Made by a program: the position numbers and the translations under genes. The notes beneath the pieces were generated by a model. That model was not told the origin of the DNA and did not search any database. It saw only the letters and a list, made by a program, of their open reading frames with translations. Shown here piece after piece: positions 1 to 6,809 of a stretch of 14,447 nt of DNA. Within the stretch, counting starts at the first letter, position 1. Every line of letters starts with the position of its first letter. This DNA is from JANXQE01 sp035294005 (GTDB taxonomy: Bacteria > Verrucomicrobiota > Verrucomicrobiia > Limisphaerales > UBA8199), in assembly GCA_035294005.1 (NCBI GenBank), contig DATGLT010000473.1, positions 1 to 14,447 on the forward strand, in the 5' to 3' direction.

Positions 1-254
1 ACTATGCTCACGTCTGTAGGAGGCTCCGTCCGCATGGTGTCCCTCACCCATTGGCCGTCCGGCCCCAATTCTTGAATGACAGCGTTCGGAATTGGCGGAC
101 GTTCGTTGTAAAAGGAAAGATGTATGTTCGATGTGTTGCTCAACGCACCCCACACGCCGTCCGCGTGAATCGCGCGAAAGTACCCAGCGCGCTGGTGTTG
201 AAATCTCACCGGCACATTTGCCGGCGTGGCTGTCTCTTTCTTGGCCTCGCTCAT
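1..254 (-). CDS. Conserved hypothetical protein, C-terminal part beyond the left edge
   Basis: The reverse strand is open from an ATG at 254-252 to the window edge, giving 84 complete codons with no stop. The protein starts MSEAKKETATPANVPVRF and carries the stretch HADGVWGALS, then NIHLSFYNERPPIP, then IQELGPDGQWV. The alternating hydrophobic pattern and the conserved-looking ADGVWG and FYNERPPIP segments look like a real protein. It resembles a short uncharacterised family I have met in many bacteria but cannot name. There is no signal peptide or membrane segment, so it is probably cytoplasmic. No Shine-Dalgarno sequence precedes the ATG. It diverges from the membrane protein at 479. The function is unknown and the C-terminus is not visible. 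Confidence 0.72.
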   Translation of the reverse strand, partial: MSEAKKETATPANVPVRFQHQRAGYFRAIHADGVWGALSNTSNIHLSFYNERPPIPNAVIQELGPDGQWVRDTMRTEPPTDVSI

Positions 255-387
255 ATATTGGAGATGATTTGGTAATTGGCACGGGGTATTAAACTGGCTC
301 GCTCGGCTTAATTGGTCAAGGACTTGCGAGCGGAAGCACGCGACACCCTTTTGAATGCGATTTACCTTTTGACGAGTGGTGAAGCGG

Positions 388-400
388 AACTGAATCAGTT
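388..400. promoter_or_regulatory. Perfect odd-centred palindrome in the divergent intergenic region
   Basis: AACTGA-A-TCAGTT has two perfect 6-base arms around a central A, in the space between the divergent genes starting at 254 (minus) and 479 (plus). Its size and symmetry would suit a dimeric repressor site. It could equally be chance. The rest of 255-478 shows no clear promoter or repeat. Confidence 0.2.
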
Positions 401-478
401 TTGAATCACGCCTGGCCAAAAATCCGGGGTTTTGCTTTTCGGCTTGTGATTCGTGCGTGGCTAACCAAACTCGCCCTT

Positions 479-1024
479 ATGCCTGCAACTTGGATCGATG
501 TCGCAGACAACGCCGTTAAGATCGGATCCGGTTCCCTGATCGCGGGTTTCTTTGCTTGGCTGGTTGCTAGGCACGCGAGCAAGAGCGCAATCATTAAATT
601 GCGAATAGAGCAACGATCTCAAATACTTTTGGACGTCAGTAGCGCCTACGAAGGATTGTTCCAAGCGTGGCTAAGGCTGGCGGGGCAAATAGAGGGGTTG
701 GCAGCCGGTCTTTCTATGGCGAAGGAACGCGGAGCCGAAGATCATCCACGCGTCAAAGAATTGGAAGCGGAGCAAGTTGAACTCTACACGGCGTTTTCAG
801 ATAAGTTTGACCAGATATTTTCCTCCCACGCGAAACTGCTATTGCTCGGGGAGGATCAAGCGGCTCCGGTGGGGGGTGTGTTCGCAAAAACAATGTCTGA
901 TGCGCTAGATGAAGTGGCTAAAGCTAAAAGCCAAACTTCCCGAGACCAAGCCATTGATGCCGTAGAGAGCATGCGCAAAACGATGTTTAAAGAGTTGAGT
1001 TTAGCATTTTATCGAAATTCATAA
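479..1024 (+). CDS. Single-pass membrane protein with helical cytoplasmic domain, unknown function
   Basis: This is a 181-residue protein if it starts at the ATG at 479. The frame stays open back to a TTG at 401, but the extra 26 residues look unlike a protein N-terminus. Residues about 12-30 (AVKIGSGSLIAGFFAWLVA) form one membrane segment, followed by RHASK, so the bulk should lie in the cytoplasm. The remainder is rich in Ala, Leu, Glu, Lys and Gln and is predicted by eye to be almost all helix, with coiled-coil-like stretches (VKELEAEQVELYTAFSDKFD). Similar one-helix-plus-coil proteins are common accessory-genome unknowns. Sample lines here are near 50% GC, clearly below the housekeeping genes downstream, which hints at recent acquisition. 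Its 3' end overlaps the convergent gene at 1009 by 16 bases. Confidence 0.7.
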   Translation: MPATWIDVADNAVKIGSGSLIAGFFAWLVARHASKSAIIKLRIEQRSQILLDVSSAYEGLFQAWLRLAGQIEGLAAGLSMAKERGAEDHPRVKELEAEQVELYTAFSDKFDQIFSSHAKLLLLGEDQAAPVGGVFAKTMSDALDEVAKAKSQTSRDQAIDAVESMRKTMFKELSLAFYRNS

Positions 1025-1260
1025 GACGGATCCTCATCATTTGCCCCAGGACGCATCTTGTCGATGGGGTCCGCTGTGCTGACACCCGGGCCGGCTCTTT
1101 CGTTGCGTGTGCCTTGAACAGCGCATAGCTGGCTATGTTCCCGTATGTCGACGCTCTGAAAACCCCAGGCTCTTTTTGCCGATTTGAGGAAGTGCCTTAA
1201 GCGGATGATTTCCGGAGTCTGCCAATTGCCAGGAATCTCGCGGATGACGATTGTGAACAT
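1009..1260 (-). CDS. Small conserved hypothetical protein (83 aa)
   Basis: This 83-residue protein starts at the ATG at 1260-1258, with AAGGAG two bases before it. That is the strongest ribosome binding site in the window and supports the start. The N-terminal half (MFTIVIREIPGNW, then IIRLRHFLKSAKRAWGFQSV) looks like a compact alpha/beta domain. It resembles short unnamed proteins I recall from planctomycetes and verrucomicrobia, which begin with a beta strand and carry an RLRxxLKxxxRxxGF-type helix. The C-terminal 35 residues are polar and probably disordered. The stop overlaps the end of the convergent membrane-protein gene by 16 bases. Function is unknown; no catalytic or metal-binding motif is visible. 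Confidence 0.65.
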   Translation of the reverse strand: MFTIVIREIPGNWQTPEIIRLRHFLKSAKRAWGFQSVDIREHSQLCAVQGTRNERAGPGVSTADPIDKMRPGANDEDPSYEFR

Positions 1261-1553
1261 GGCTCCTTAATTATGGTTTTTCTTTCGAGTGAGTGAGGCT
1301 TCGGACTTGAACCGGCGGCTTGCGGCCCCGGCCGGTCGAGCTCGGCCTCGGCATCCATCTTTAAAATTAGCGCCTTGAGCCAACGCCGGGAGAGCGTCTC
1401 GGTTGCGATGCCGCGCGCATTTCGGATCTGCTGGACGGGTTCCGGGTGGGCGGATTCAACCACCAAAATTCCGCTAGCGTTCGGGGCTGGCCTGTGATAA
1501 ATACACCGTCCGCTTCCAACCTGGGGCGGGTCAACTGTCAACCAGAACGATTT
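1261..1553. other. Intergenic stretch with no convincing gene
   Basis: These 293 bases separate the 83-aa minus gene from the small basic protein. A long minus frame crosses it, but it runs 64 bases into the well-supported 83-aa gene. Another minus frame ends with a basic, polar tail (GRGRKPPVQVRSL) just before the Shine-Dalgarno site. This could be a decayed or frameshifted gene. No clear promoter, repeat or RNA gene is seen. Confidence 0.4.
1263..1268 (-). promoter_or_regulatory. Shine-Dalgarno site for the 83-aa protein
   Basis: On the minus strand AAGGAG lies two bases before the ATG at 1260. The spacing is tight, but the match to the 16S tail is perfect over six bases. It stands out because most genes here have no such site. 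Confidence 0.6.
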
Positions 1554-1709
1554 ATGTCACAGCATCGGAGTTTGCGCGCCGCCGCCACTTTGGGCGGCAA
1601 ACGAAATGTGCTCAAGCGATTTGAGCGAATCGAGCTTTTGAAAAAGCGCGGGCAATGGAAAGAGGGCGACCGGATTACCGGTTTGCGCAAGACAAAAGGC
1701 GAAGCCTAA
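1554..1709 (+). CDS. PVC-group small basic protein (TIGR04137-like)
   Basis: This 51-residue protein begins MSQHRSLRAAATLGGKRNVL and continues with RFERIELLKKRGQWKEGD and a final TGLRKTK segment. I recognise it as the small basic protein family restricted to Planctomycetes, Verrucomicrobia and Chlamydiae (TIGR04137, as I recall it). Length, the MSQHRSL start and the KRGQWKEGD core all fit. The frame is open further upstream, but homologues start at this ATG, so the upstream 36 codons are not used. It is very rich in Lys and Arg and has no signal peptide. A nucleic-acid or ribosome-linked role is commonly guessed but not proven. A strong compound hairpin with a T-run follows 16 bases after the stop. 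Confidence 0.9.
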   Translation: MSQHRSLRAAATLGGKRNVLKRFERIELLKKRGQWKEGDRITGLRKTKGEA

Positions 1710-1725
1710 CGCCCCGCTGTACCTG

Positions 1726-1790
1726 TCGAGCGCGGAGTGGAAGCCGTCCTGGCCATGCCGGCCAGGGTATCCACTCCGCGCTTGAGTTTT
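1726..1790 (+). terminator. Compound hairpin with T-run, probable terminator
   Basis: The outer arms 1729-1741 (AGCGCGGAGTGGA) and 1770-1782 (TCCACTCCGCGCT) pair perfectly over 13 bases, with three more outer pairs including one G-T. Inside, CCTGGCC at 1748-1754 pairs with GGCCAGG at 1760-1766 around a 5-base loop. TTTT follows at 1787-1790. Position after the small basic protein and before rluB suits a factor-independent terminator. The nested form could also belong to an interspersed repeat family. Confidence 0.65.
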
Positions 1791-1800
1791 AACCCGTGGC

Positions 1801-2508
1801 TTGAAAGAGCGACTCCAAAAATTCCTCGCCGAAGCCGGGGTTGCTTCGCGCCGTTCCGGAGAGCAACTCATCCTGGAGGGCAGGGTGAGTGTGAACGGCC
1901 GGATTATCCAGGAACTGGGCGCCAAGGTGGACCCCGCGCACGACCACGTGAGCCTGGACGGGAAGCCTGTCCGCGCCAAACGCAAGTTGTATCTTGCGCT
2001 GAACAAGCCTCGGGGGCTCGTCTGTTCGCGCAAGGATGAGCATGACCGCCCCACCATTTACGAACTGCTTCCCAAAGAATGGACGCACCTGCACTCGGTC
2101 GGCAGGCTCGATTTCAACAGCGAAGGCCTGCTCTTCCTCACCAATGACGGCCAATTCAGTCTTCACCTGACTCACCCCCGCTACGGTGTTCGAAAGAAAT
2201 ACGTTGCCACCGTCGAAGGCCGCGTCGAGCCCGAGATCCTCAAGCGATTTGTCCAGGGCCTCTGGTATGAAGGCGAGCGGTTTAAGGCCGAGAAAGCCCG
2301 CCTGGTTTCCGCTACCTCTTCCCAAAGCGTGGTCGAACTCGAATTGGCCGAAGGCAAGTACCGCGAAGTGAGGCGCTTGTTTGAGTCCCAGGGCCGCCAG
2401 GTCAAGCGCTTGCAACGGATCCAAATAGGTCCTATCAAACTCGGTGAGTTGCGCCTTGGGAAATGGCGGACATTGACACCGGCTGAGATTAAATCTCTAC
2501 TGTCGTGA
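1801..2508 (+). CDS. rluB: 23S rRNA pseudouridine synthase, RsuA/RluB family
   Basis: This 235-residue protein would convert a specific uridine in large-subunit rRNA to pseudouridine. Residues 1-48 form an S4 RNA-binding domain (MKERLQKFLAEAGVASRR, GRVSVNG). The catalytic domain follows, with the family motif GRLDFNSEGLLFLTNDG at 101-117 and catalytic Asp104. REVRRLFE at 188-195 and a C-terminal LGKWRTLTP fit RluB better than RsuA, which has a QVKRM-type motif there. The start is TTG: an in-frame stop lies just upstream and MKERLQKFLA is the expected N-terminus. No Shine-Dalgarno site is present. The stop is 3 bases before the next ATG, so it probably shares a transcript with the SH3 protein and folD. 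RluB against RluE/RluF is judged from motifs only. Confidence 0.92.
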   Translation: MKERLQKFLAEAGVASRRSGEQLILEGRVSVNGRIIQELGAKVDPAHDHVSLDGKPVRAKRKLYLALNKPRGLVCSRKDEHDRPTIYELLPKEWTHLHSVGRLDFNSEGLLFLTNDGQFSLHLTHPRYGVRKKYVATVEGRVEPEILKRFVQGLWYEGERFKAEKARLVSATSSQSVVELELAEGKYREVRRLFESQGRQVKRLQRIQIGPIKLGELRLGKWRTLTPAEIKSLLS

Positions 2509-2511
2509 ATT

Positions 2512-3615
2512 ATGAGAATGAACTCTTATTTGCTTTTTGCAGTGCTGCTTTCAGGAAGCCTGTTTGCGCAGCAGGCTACCAACAGTTCGCCGCCGCCCAT
2601 TGAAACTCCGGCGGCAGCTCCCGCGGTGACCAATGCGCCCACGGCCCCGGGCATGGAGTCGACCGGCACAAATGCTGTTCCCAAGAAAAAGGCGGTGGGT
2701 AAAAAGCGCTCAAAAAAGTCGGTCGTCAAAAAGAAGAACCCCGCCGCCGAGCTCAAGTCAGTGCCCCTGGTGGCCGGTCCCGCGACGGTCGATGCCAACC
2801 ACGTGAATGTGCGGGGCCAGCCCAGGCTCAACAGCGAGGTTGTTGCACGGCTGGCCAAGGGCCAAAACGTGACGGTGCTCGAGGAAATTACCCACAACAA
2901 TTCCGGACCCGATGAGCCTTCCGCCTGGGCCAAAATCGCGCTCCCTTCCGATGTTCACGTTTGGGTTAACAACGGCTTCATTGATACCAACAAAACGGTC
3001 AAACCCAAGAAGCTCAATGTCCGCGGCGGGCCGGGAGAAAATTTCAGCGTCCTGGGACGCCTTGAGCACGGGGAAACAGTCACCCAGGTCAACGCCAAAG
3101 GAGATTGGATTGAGATCGAAGCTCCCACAAACGCCTACGCCTTTGTCGCCGCGCAGTACTTGAAACAGGAACCCGCTGCCCCGGCCACGCCCACGACGGC
3201 CGAGCCGATCGCTTCGGCCACTGTGACAAACGAGCCCGCCATTGCAGCCGCTCCCGCGGATACCACCGCCACCGCCACCGCTCCGGTGACCGCACCGGAA
3301 ACCAATGCGGCGCCCGAGACTGCCGCCGCTACTCCGGCCCCATCCGCGCCCGCCGCCGATGAACCTCCGCCCGTGCGCATTGTCGAACGCGAAGGCATTG
3401 TTCGTGGCACCACCAGCATCCAGGCGCCAACTCATTTCGCTCTCATCAGCCCCGAAAACAAGCGGACGATCGATTACCTCTATACCACCTCGCCTAACCT
3501 GGATTTGCGCCGCTATAAGGGACTGCACATCGTCGTCAGCGGCGAGGAAGGGCTCGAAGAACGTTGGGGCAACACGCCCGTTCTTACCATCCAGAAGATC
3601 CAGGTTATCGAGTAA
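2512..3615 (+). CDS. Exported SH3-domain protein with Lys-rich and Ala/Pro/Thr-rich linkers
   Basis: This 367-residue protein has a signal peptide at about 1-19 (cleavage near FA-QQ). A disordered stretch contains a Lys-rich patch at 58-75. Two bacterial SH3 domains follow at about 91-157 and 163-219, each with the typical strand opening VNVRGQP or LNVRGGPG. Residues 220-285 are an Ala/Pro/Thr linker. A conserved-looking C-terminal domain lies at about 286-367 (EGIVRGTTSIQAPTHFAL, GEEGLEERWGNTPVLTIQKI). SH3b domains usually bind peptidoglycan or mediate envelope contacts, so an envelope role is inferred; no enzyme domain is seen. A second ATG two codons in is an alternative start. It sits 3 bases after rluB, and its TAA directly abuts the folD ATG, which implies translational coupling. 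Confidence 0.85.
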   Translation: MRMNSYLLFAVLLSGSLFAQQATNSSPPPIETPAAAPAVTNAPTAPGMESTGTNAVPKKKAVGKKRSKKSVVKKKNPAAELKSVPLVAGPATVDANHVNVRGQPRLNSEVVARLAKGQNVTVLEEITHNNSGPDEPSAWAKIALPSDVHVWVNNGFIDTNKTVKPKKLNVRGGPGENFSVLGRLEHGETVTQVNAKGDWIEIEAPTNAYAFVAAQYLKQEPAAPATPTTAEPIASATVTNEPAIAAAPADTTATATAPVTAPETNAAPETAAATPAPSAPAADEPPPVRIVEREGIVRGTTSIQAPTHFALISPENKRTIDYLYTTSPNLDLRRYKGLHIVVSGEEGLEERWGNTPVLTIQKIQVIE

Positions 3616-4503
3616 ATGGCTTTGGCCAACCTCATCGACGGACGGGCGATAGCCAAACAACTGCAAGGCGAGTTGACCGACCGCATTGGCGGCCTCAAAG
3701 CCCGTGGTTGCCAACCCGGGCTGGCTTTCGTGCGGGTCGGCGAAGACCCCGCCTCGAAAGTGTATGTCGGCCGCAAGGAAAAGGCCTGCCAGGAGCTTGG
3801 CATTTTTTCCGAGACGTTCGTGCTGCCTGAAGCGGCGACGCAAGACGAGTTGCTTTCGCTGATTGCGCGCTTGAACGACGATCGCCGGCTCCATGGCATT
3901 TTGGTTCAGGCGCCGCTGCCGGCGCATATCGACTCGGCCAGGATTTATTCGAGCGTTTCGCCACAAAAAGACGTCGATGGTTTTCACCCTGTCAACATCG
4001 GCAAACTGGTGCTCAATGATCCCAGCGGTTTCCGCCCGTGCACACCTGCCGGCGTTATCGAATTGCTGGCTCGCTCGGGGATCAGCACCCGGGGCGTGGA
4101 AGTCGTTGTTCTCGGGCGGGGCAACATCGTGGGCAAGCCGATGGCCGTCATGTTGTGTCAGAAAGACGCGCGCGCGAACGCCACGGTCACGATTTGTCAT
4201 GCCTCGACCCGCGACATCGCGGGGCATTGCAGGCGGGCCGACATTCTCATCGCGGCCATGGGCGTCGCCAGGTTCGTCAAAGCGGACATGGTCAAGCCAG
4301 GCGCGGCGGTCATCGACGTCGGCGTCAATCGTGTGAGCGATGCGTCGTCCCAGAGCGGTTCGCGGCTCGTTGGAGACGTCGACTTCGACGCTGTCCAGCC
4401 GTTGGCCGGCAAAATCACGCCCAACCCCGGCGGCGTGGGCCCGATGACGATCGCCATGCTCATGCACAACACTGTCTGGGCTGCGGAAAAAAGCGTGCTC
4501 TGA
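3616..4503 (+). CDS. folD: Bifunctional methylenetetrahydrofolate dehydrogenase/cyclohydrolase
   Basis: FolD oxidises 5,10-methylene-THF to methenyl-THF with NAD(P)+, then hydrolyses it to 10-formyl-THF, feeding purine and formyl-Met synthesis in the cytoplasm. The 295 residues are full length. Visible landmarks are YVGRKEKACQELGI at 50-63 with catalytic Lys54, GILVQAPLP at 94-102 with Gln98, KDVDGFHP at 118-125 with Asp121, PCTPAG at 141-146, the nucleotide-binding loop LGRGNIVGKP at 166-175, and TPNPGGVGPMT at 268-278. All key residues are present. The ATG follows the stop of the SH3 gene with no gap and no Shine-Dalgarno site, so translation is probably coupled. The link to the SH3 protein is one of transcription, not an evident shared pathway. 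Confidence 0.97.
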   Translation: MALANLIDGRAIAKQLQGELTDRIGGLKARGCQPGLAFVRVGEDPASKVYVGRKEKACQELGIFSETFVLPEAATQDELLSLIARLNDDRRLHGILVQAPLPAHIDSARIYSSVSPQKDVDGFHPVNIGKLVLNDPSGFRPCTPAGVIELLARSGISTRGVEVVVLGRGNIVGKPMAVMLCQKDARANATVTICHASTRDIAGHCRRADILIAAMGVARFVKADMVKPGAAVIDVGVNRVSDASSQSGSRLVGDVDFDAVQPLAGKITPNPGGVGPMTIAMLMHNTVWAAEKSVL

Positions 4504-4531
4504 TTCTCAACCTCTCCACCATTTATCAATC

Positions 4532-4536
4532 AAGGA
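4532..4536 (+). promoter_or_regulatory. Shine-Dalgarno site before the gene at 4540
   Basis: AAGGA lies three bases before the ATG at 4540. It is one of few recognisable ribosome binding sites in the window and fixes this start. Confidence 0.45.
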
Positions 4537-4539
4537 TCC

Positions 4540-4989
4540 ATGCAACCAACTCGAATTTTGCCCGACCTGCAATGCTCTCTCCTATGCGAAGAAATCCGAC
4601 AAGAGGTTACCGGTAACTTCTTTCTGATCGGCGTGGTTAATTTTATCCGCGTTCCGCAATTGCCGGTCGTGGCGTTTAAATTAAGCCTGTTCAACCGCTG
4701 GACCGCCGGTGTTGGCCAATTTACCGAAAGTGTTCGGTTCATCGGTCCGGACCAAACCACGGTTTTGCGCAAAGGCGAAGTGAAGTTCGCCCTGCAGGAC
4801 GCGGCGCTGCACGCCACCAACGTCACTGTTTTTGCCCAGGTCGAATTCAAAGTGCCCGGAACGTACTACGTCGAGGTGCTCGTCGACGACGTCATGAAGC
4901 TGCGTTACCCGGTCCCGGTCATTGTCGCGCCCCCGCAGACCCCTGGACAACCGCCCCCGGCTGCGCCGCAACCCCCTCCTGCCGCATAG
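4540..4989 (+). CDS. Small conserved protein, DUF6941-like, with proline-rich tail
   Basis: This 149-residue protein has a beta-rich body (about 1-130) and an Ala/Pro/Gln tail at about 131-149 (PPQTPGQPPPAAPQPPPAA). The N-terminus, with CEEIRQEVTGNFFLIGV at 16-32, and the later VEFKVPGTYYVEVLVDD at 101-117 resemble a family I know as DUF6941, whose members share a 'D/E-E-I-R-x-E-x-x-G-K/N-x-x-L-I-G' opening. The assignment is from memory. No signal peptide or membrane segment is seen, so it should be cytoplasmic. An AAGGA site precedes the ATG. It lies 36 bases after folD and 105 bases before the membrane protein. The role is unknown. Confidence 0.75.
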   Translation: MQPTRILPDLQCSLLCEEIRQEVTGNFFLIGVVNFIRVPQLPVVAFKLSLFNRWTAGVGQFTESVRFIGPDQTTVLRKGEVKFALQDAALHATNVTVFAQVEFKVPGTYYVEVLVDDVMKLRYPVPVIVAPPQTPGQPPPAAPQPPPAA

Positions 4990-5094
4990 TCGGACCTCGG
5001 ACGGAACCGGTTTTTTGAGAAAAGCTCAAGCGCTTGCGGCATTGTCGGTCTGCGCTTGATCCGTGTTTATGCGCGGTTATCCGCGGGCTCAATC

Positions 5095-5985
5095 ATGGAA
5101 GCCATCAACCAACCCCGCCCGTTTGCCTGGTGTCCGCTGACACCCAAAGGTGTCGCGGCTTTCGCCTCCGCCACGTTCGGCAGGTTGTGGTTGGTGCAGT
5201 TGATTGTCGCGCTGGGGACCGGCGGAATCTGCGCGTGGCTGTTGAGCTCAACATCGTTTCCGATCATCGCCGCCGCAATCGAGCGCTTGCCGCAGGAAGG
5301 AGAAATCAATAACGGCCGGCTCACCTGGACCGCGGATTCGCCGCAGTTGCTCGCCGAAGGACGTTCCCTCGCGATTGCCGTTGACCTGGACCACAGCGCA
5401 CAAACCCGCTCCCCCGCCCATGTCCAGGCCGAGTTCGGCCTGGGCGATTTGCGTTTCTATTCGTTGTTCGGATTTGTTCAATGGAATTACCCACACGCGC
5501 AATCTTTTCCGTTTAATTACCGGGAGCTAAAACCCTGGTTTGGGGCCTGGGCCCCGATCCTGCTCGCGATAACCGTGTTTGCTACGATCCTTTGGTTGCT
5601 GTTCAGTTGGACCGCGCTTTCGACGCTTTACTGCGTTGTCGCCTGGCTGCTGGCACTCTATGCCAATCGCGAGTTGACGCTGCGCGGCGGTTGGCGACTG
5701 TCCGGCGCCGCCCTCATGCCAGGGGCTTTGGTGATGGCCGCCGCCCTGGCGTTTTATGGATTTGCGCAGCTGGATCTCATTCGCCTTGGCGCCGCATTCG
5801 CGCTTCACTTTCTGCTCGGATGGGTTTACCTCGTGCTCGGTGTTCTCGCCTGTCCTGTCATTCCAGAGTCAGCGGTTCCAAAGAAAAATCCGTTCACTAC
5901 GCCCGCCCCGCCTTCCGCGCCTTCCACCCCGGCTGAGCCTGGCGAAATCTCCCGTCCCAACCCGTTTCGCCCAAGCGATGGTTGA
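5095..5985 (+). CDS. Multi-pass membrane protein with large extracytoplasmic loop, unknown function
   Basis: This protein has 296 residues from the ATG at 5095. The frame extends back to a TTG at 5056, but that extension crosses a small hairpin (CGCGG-ttat-CCGCG, 5072-5085) and adds unlikely sequence. Membrane segments lie at about 30-51, 150-170, 172-190, 204-222 and 228-252. Residues about 60-148 form a soluble loop with NNGRLTWTADSPQLLAEGRS and probably sit outside the membrane. The C-terminus is Pro-rich (PAPPSAPSTPAEPGE). The layout of one helix, a beta loop and then a cluster of helices recalls the DUF1189 family, but I cannot confirm this. It begins the run of envelope-related genes and lies 31 bases before the LysM lipoprotein. 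Confidence 0.8.
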   Translation: MEAINQPRPFAWCPLTPKGVAAFASATFGRLWLVQLIVALGTGGICAWLLSSTSFPIIAAAIERLPQEGEINNGRLTWTADSPQLLAEGRSLAIAVDLDHSAQTRSPAHVQAEFGLGDLRFYSLFGFVQWNYPHAQSFPFNYRELKPWFGAWAPILLAITVFATILWLLFSWTALSTLYCVVAWLLALYANRELTLRGGWRLSGAALMPGALVMAAALAFYGFAQLDLIRLGAAFALHFLLGWVYLVLGVLACPVIPESAVPKKNPFTTPAPPSAPSTPAEPGEISRPNPFRPSDG

Positions 5986-6016
5986 ATCCACGCATTCCTT
6001 TGATTAGCTTCGGCGG

Positions 6017-6805
6017 ATGATGTTTCAGGCCCGTTCGCTTTATGCCATTGCCTTGGCGCTGACCTGCCTGGCCTTGGCCGGGTGCAACCCGTCGGGCCCG
6101 GGACAGCAGGACGAAGAAAAGGAGCCGCATTTTCTGGCGGGGAAAAATCGAGCCAACGCCTACGACTTTAAGGGAGCGGTTCAATGTTTCGAAAAGGCCC
6201 TGCAGGTCAATCCGCAGTCGTCTGCCGCACATTTCGAGTTGGCCTGGATTTATGACCAGCGCGAATCAGATCCCGCAGCCGCCATTTATCATTACCAGCA
6301 TTACCTCAACTTGCAGCCGAAAGCTCAAAATTCAGACCTGGCCCGGCAGCGAATCATGAGCTGCAAACAAGCCCTGGCGGAAACAGTCACGCTCGGCCCC
6401 GTCACGGAAAAGCTTCAAAAACAGTTCGAGCAACTAAGCCAGGAAAACAAGCGACTGACCGATGACAACAAACGATTGAAAGAGGATTTGGAAAAGTGGG
6501 CCGGGTACGCCGCTCGATTGCAGGCGCTGACCAATCAGCCCGCGCCGGTAGCGAGCAGCCCTCAGCCCATCCTTCCGGTGCGCCAGGACTCAACGCCGAT
6601 TCTGGTGATGAGCAAGCCCTCCCCCGCCGCTTCGCAGCCAACCTCCCCCGCAACCAACCGGACTCACACGATCAAAGCCGGAGAAACACCCAGTCTTATC
6701 GCGCGCAAGTACGGCCTTAAAGTGGATGCGCTTATGTCCGCCAATCCCGGGCTCGATGCCAGGCGCTTGCGCGTCGGCCAAGTGTTGCGCATCCCGGGCT
6801 CCTGA
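6017..6805 (+). CDS. Lipoprotein with TPR, coiled-coil and C-terminal LysM domain
   Basis: This 262-residue protein has a lipoprotein signal peptide ending in the lipobox LAGC with Cys23, so it should be anchored in a membrane facing the periplasm. Residues about 38-120 hold TPR-type helical repeats (YDFKGAVQCFEKALQVNP, AAIYHYQHYLNLQPKA). Residues about 131-170 form a coiled coil (QENKRLTDDNKRLKEDLEKW). A Pro/Ser linker follows at 172-213. A LysM domain occupies 216-259 (THTIKAGETPSLIARKYGL, LRVGQVLRIP), which normally binds GlcNAc-containing glycans such as peptidoglycan. It probably tethers or scaffolds something at the cell wall. Two ATGs in a row start the gene. Its stop is 4 bases before the next gene, suggesting coupled translation. 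Confidence 0.87.
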   Translation: MMFQARSLYAIALALTCLALAGCNPSGPGQQDEEKEPHFLAGKNRANAYDFKGAVQCFEKALQVNPQSSAAHFELAWIYDQRESDPAAAIYHYQHYLNLQPKAQNSDLARQRIMSCKQALAETVTLGPVTEKLQKQFEQLSQENKRLTDDNKRLKEDLEKWAGYAARLQALTNQPAPVASSPQPILPVRQDSTPILVMSKPSPAASQPTSPATNRTHTIKAGETPSLIARKYGLKVDALMSANPGLDARRLRVGQVLRIPGS

Positions 6806-6809
6806 AAGC

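Noticed and set aside
51..292. Two plus-strand frames of 66-74 residues at the left end
   Set aside because: Both are rich in Arg, Cys and His without a pattern and lie opposite the better-supported minus-strand gene.
1303..1313. tRNA T-loop look-alike (GGTTCAAGTCC on minus)
   Set aside because: The flanking bases do not complete the T stem, and no acceptor stem, D arm or anticodon arm can be drawn around it.
1197..1541. Minus-strand frame of 114 residues
   Set aside because: It overlaps the 83-aa gene, which has a strong Shine-Dalgarno site, by 64 bases, and its C-terminal part is low-quality sequence. Part may be a gene remnant, as noted in the findings.
1446..1553. Upstream extension of the small basic protein
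   Set aside because: Homologues start at the MSQHRSL methionine at 1554; the extra residues look random.
2758..4467. 569-residue minus-strand frame opposite the SH3 gene and folD
   Set aside because: It is a GC-driven shadow: rich in Arg, Gly, Asp and His, no domains, and antisense to two well-identified genes.
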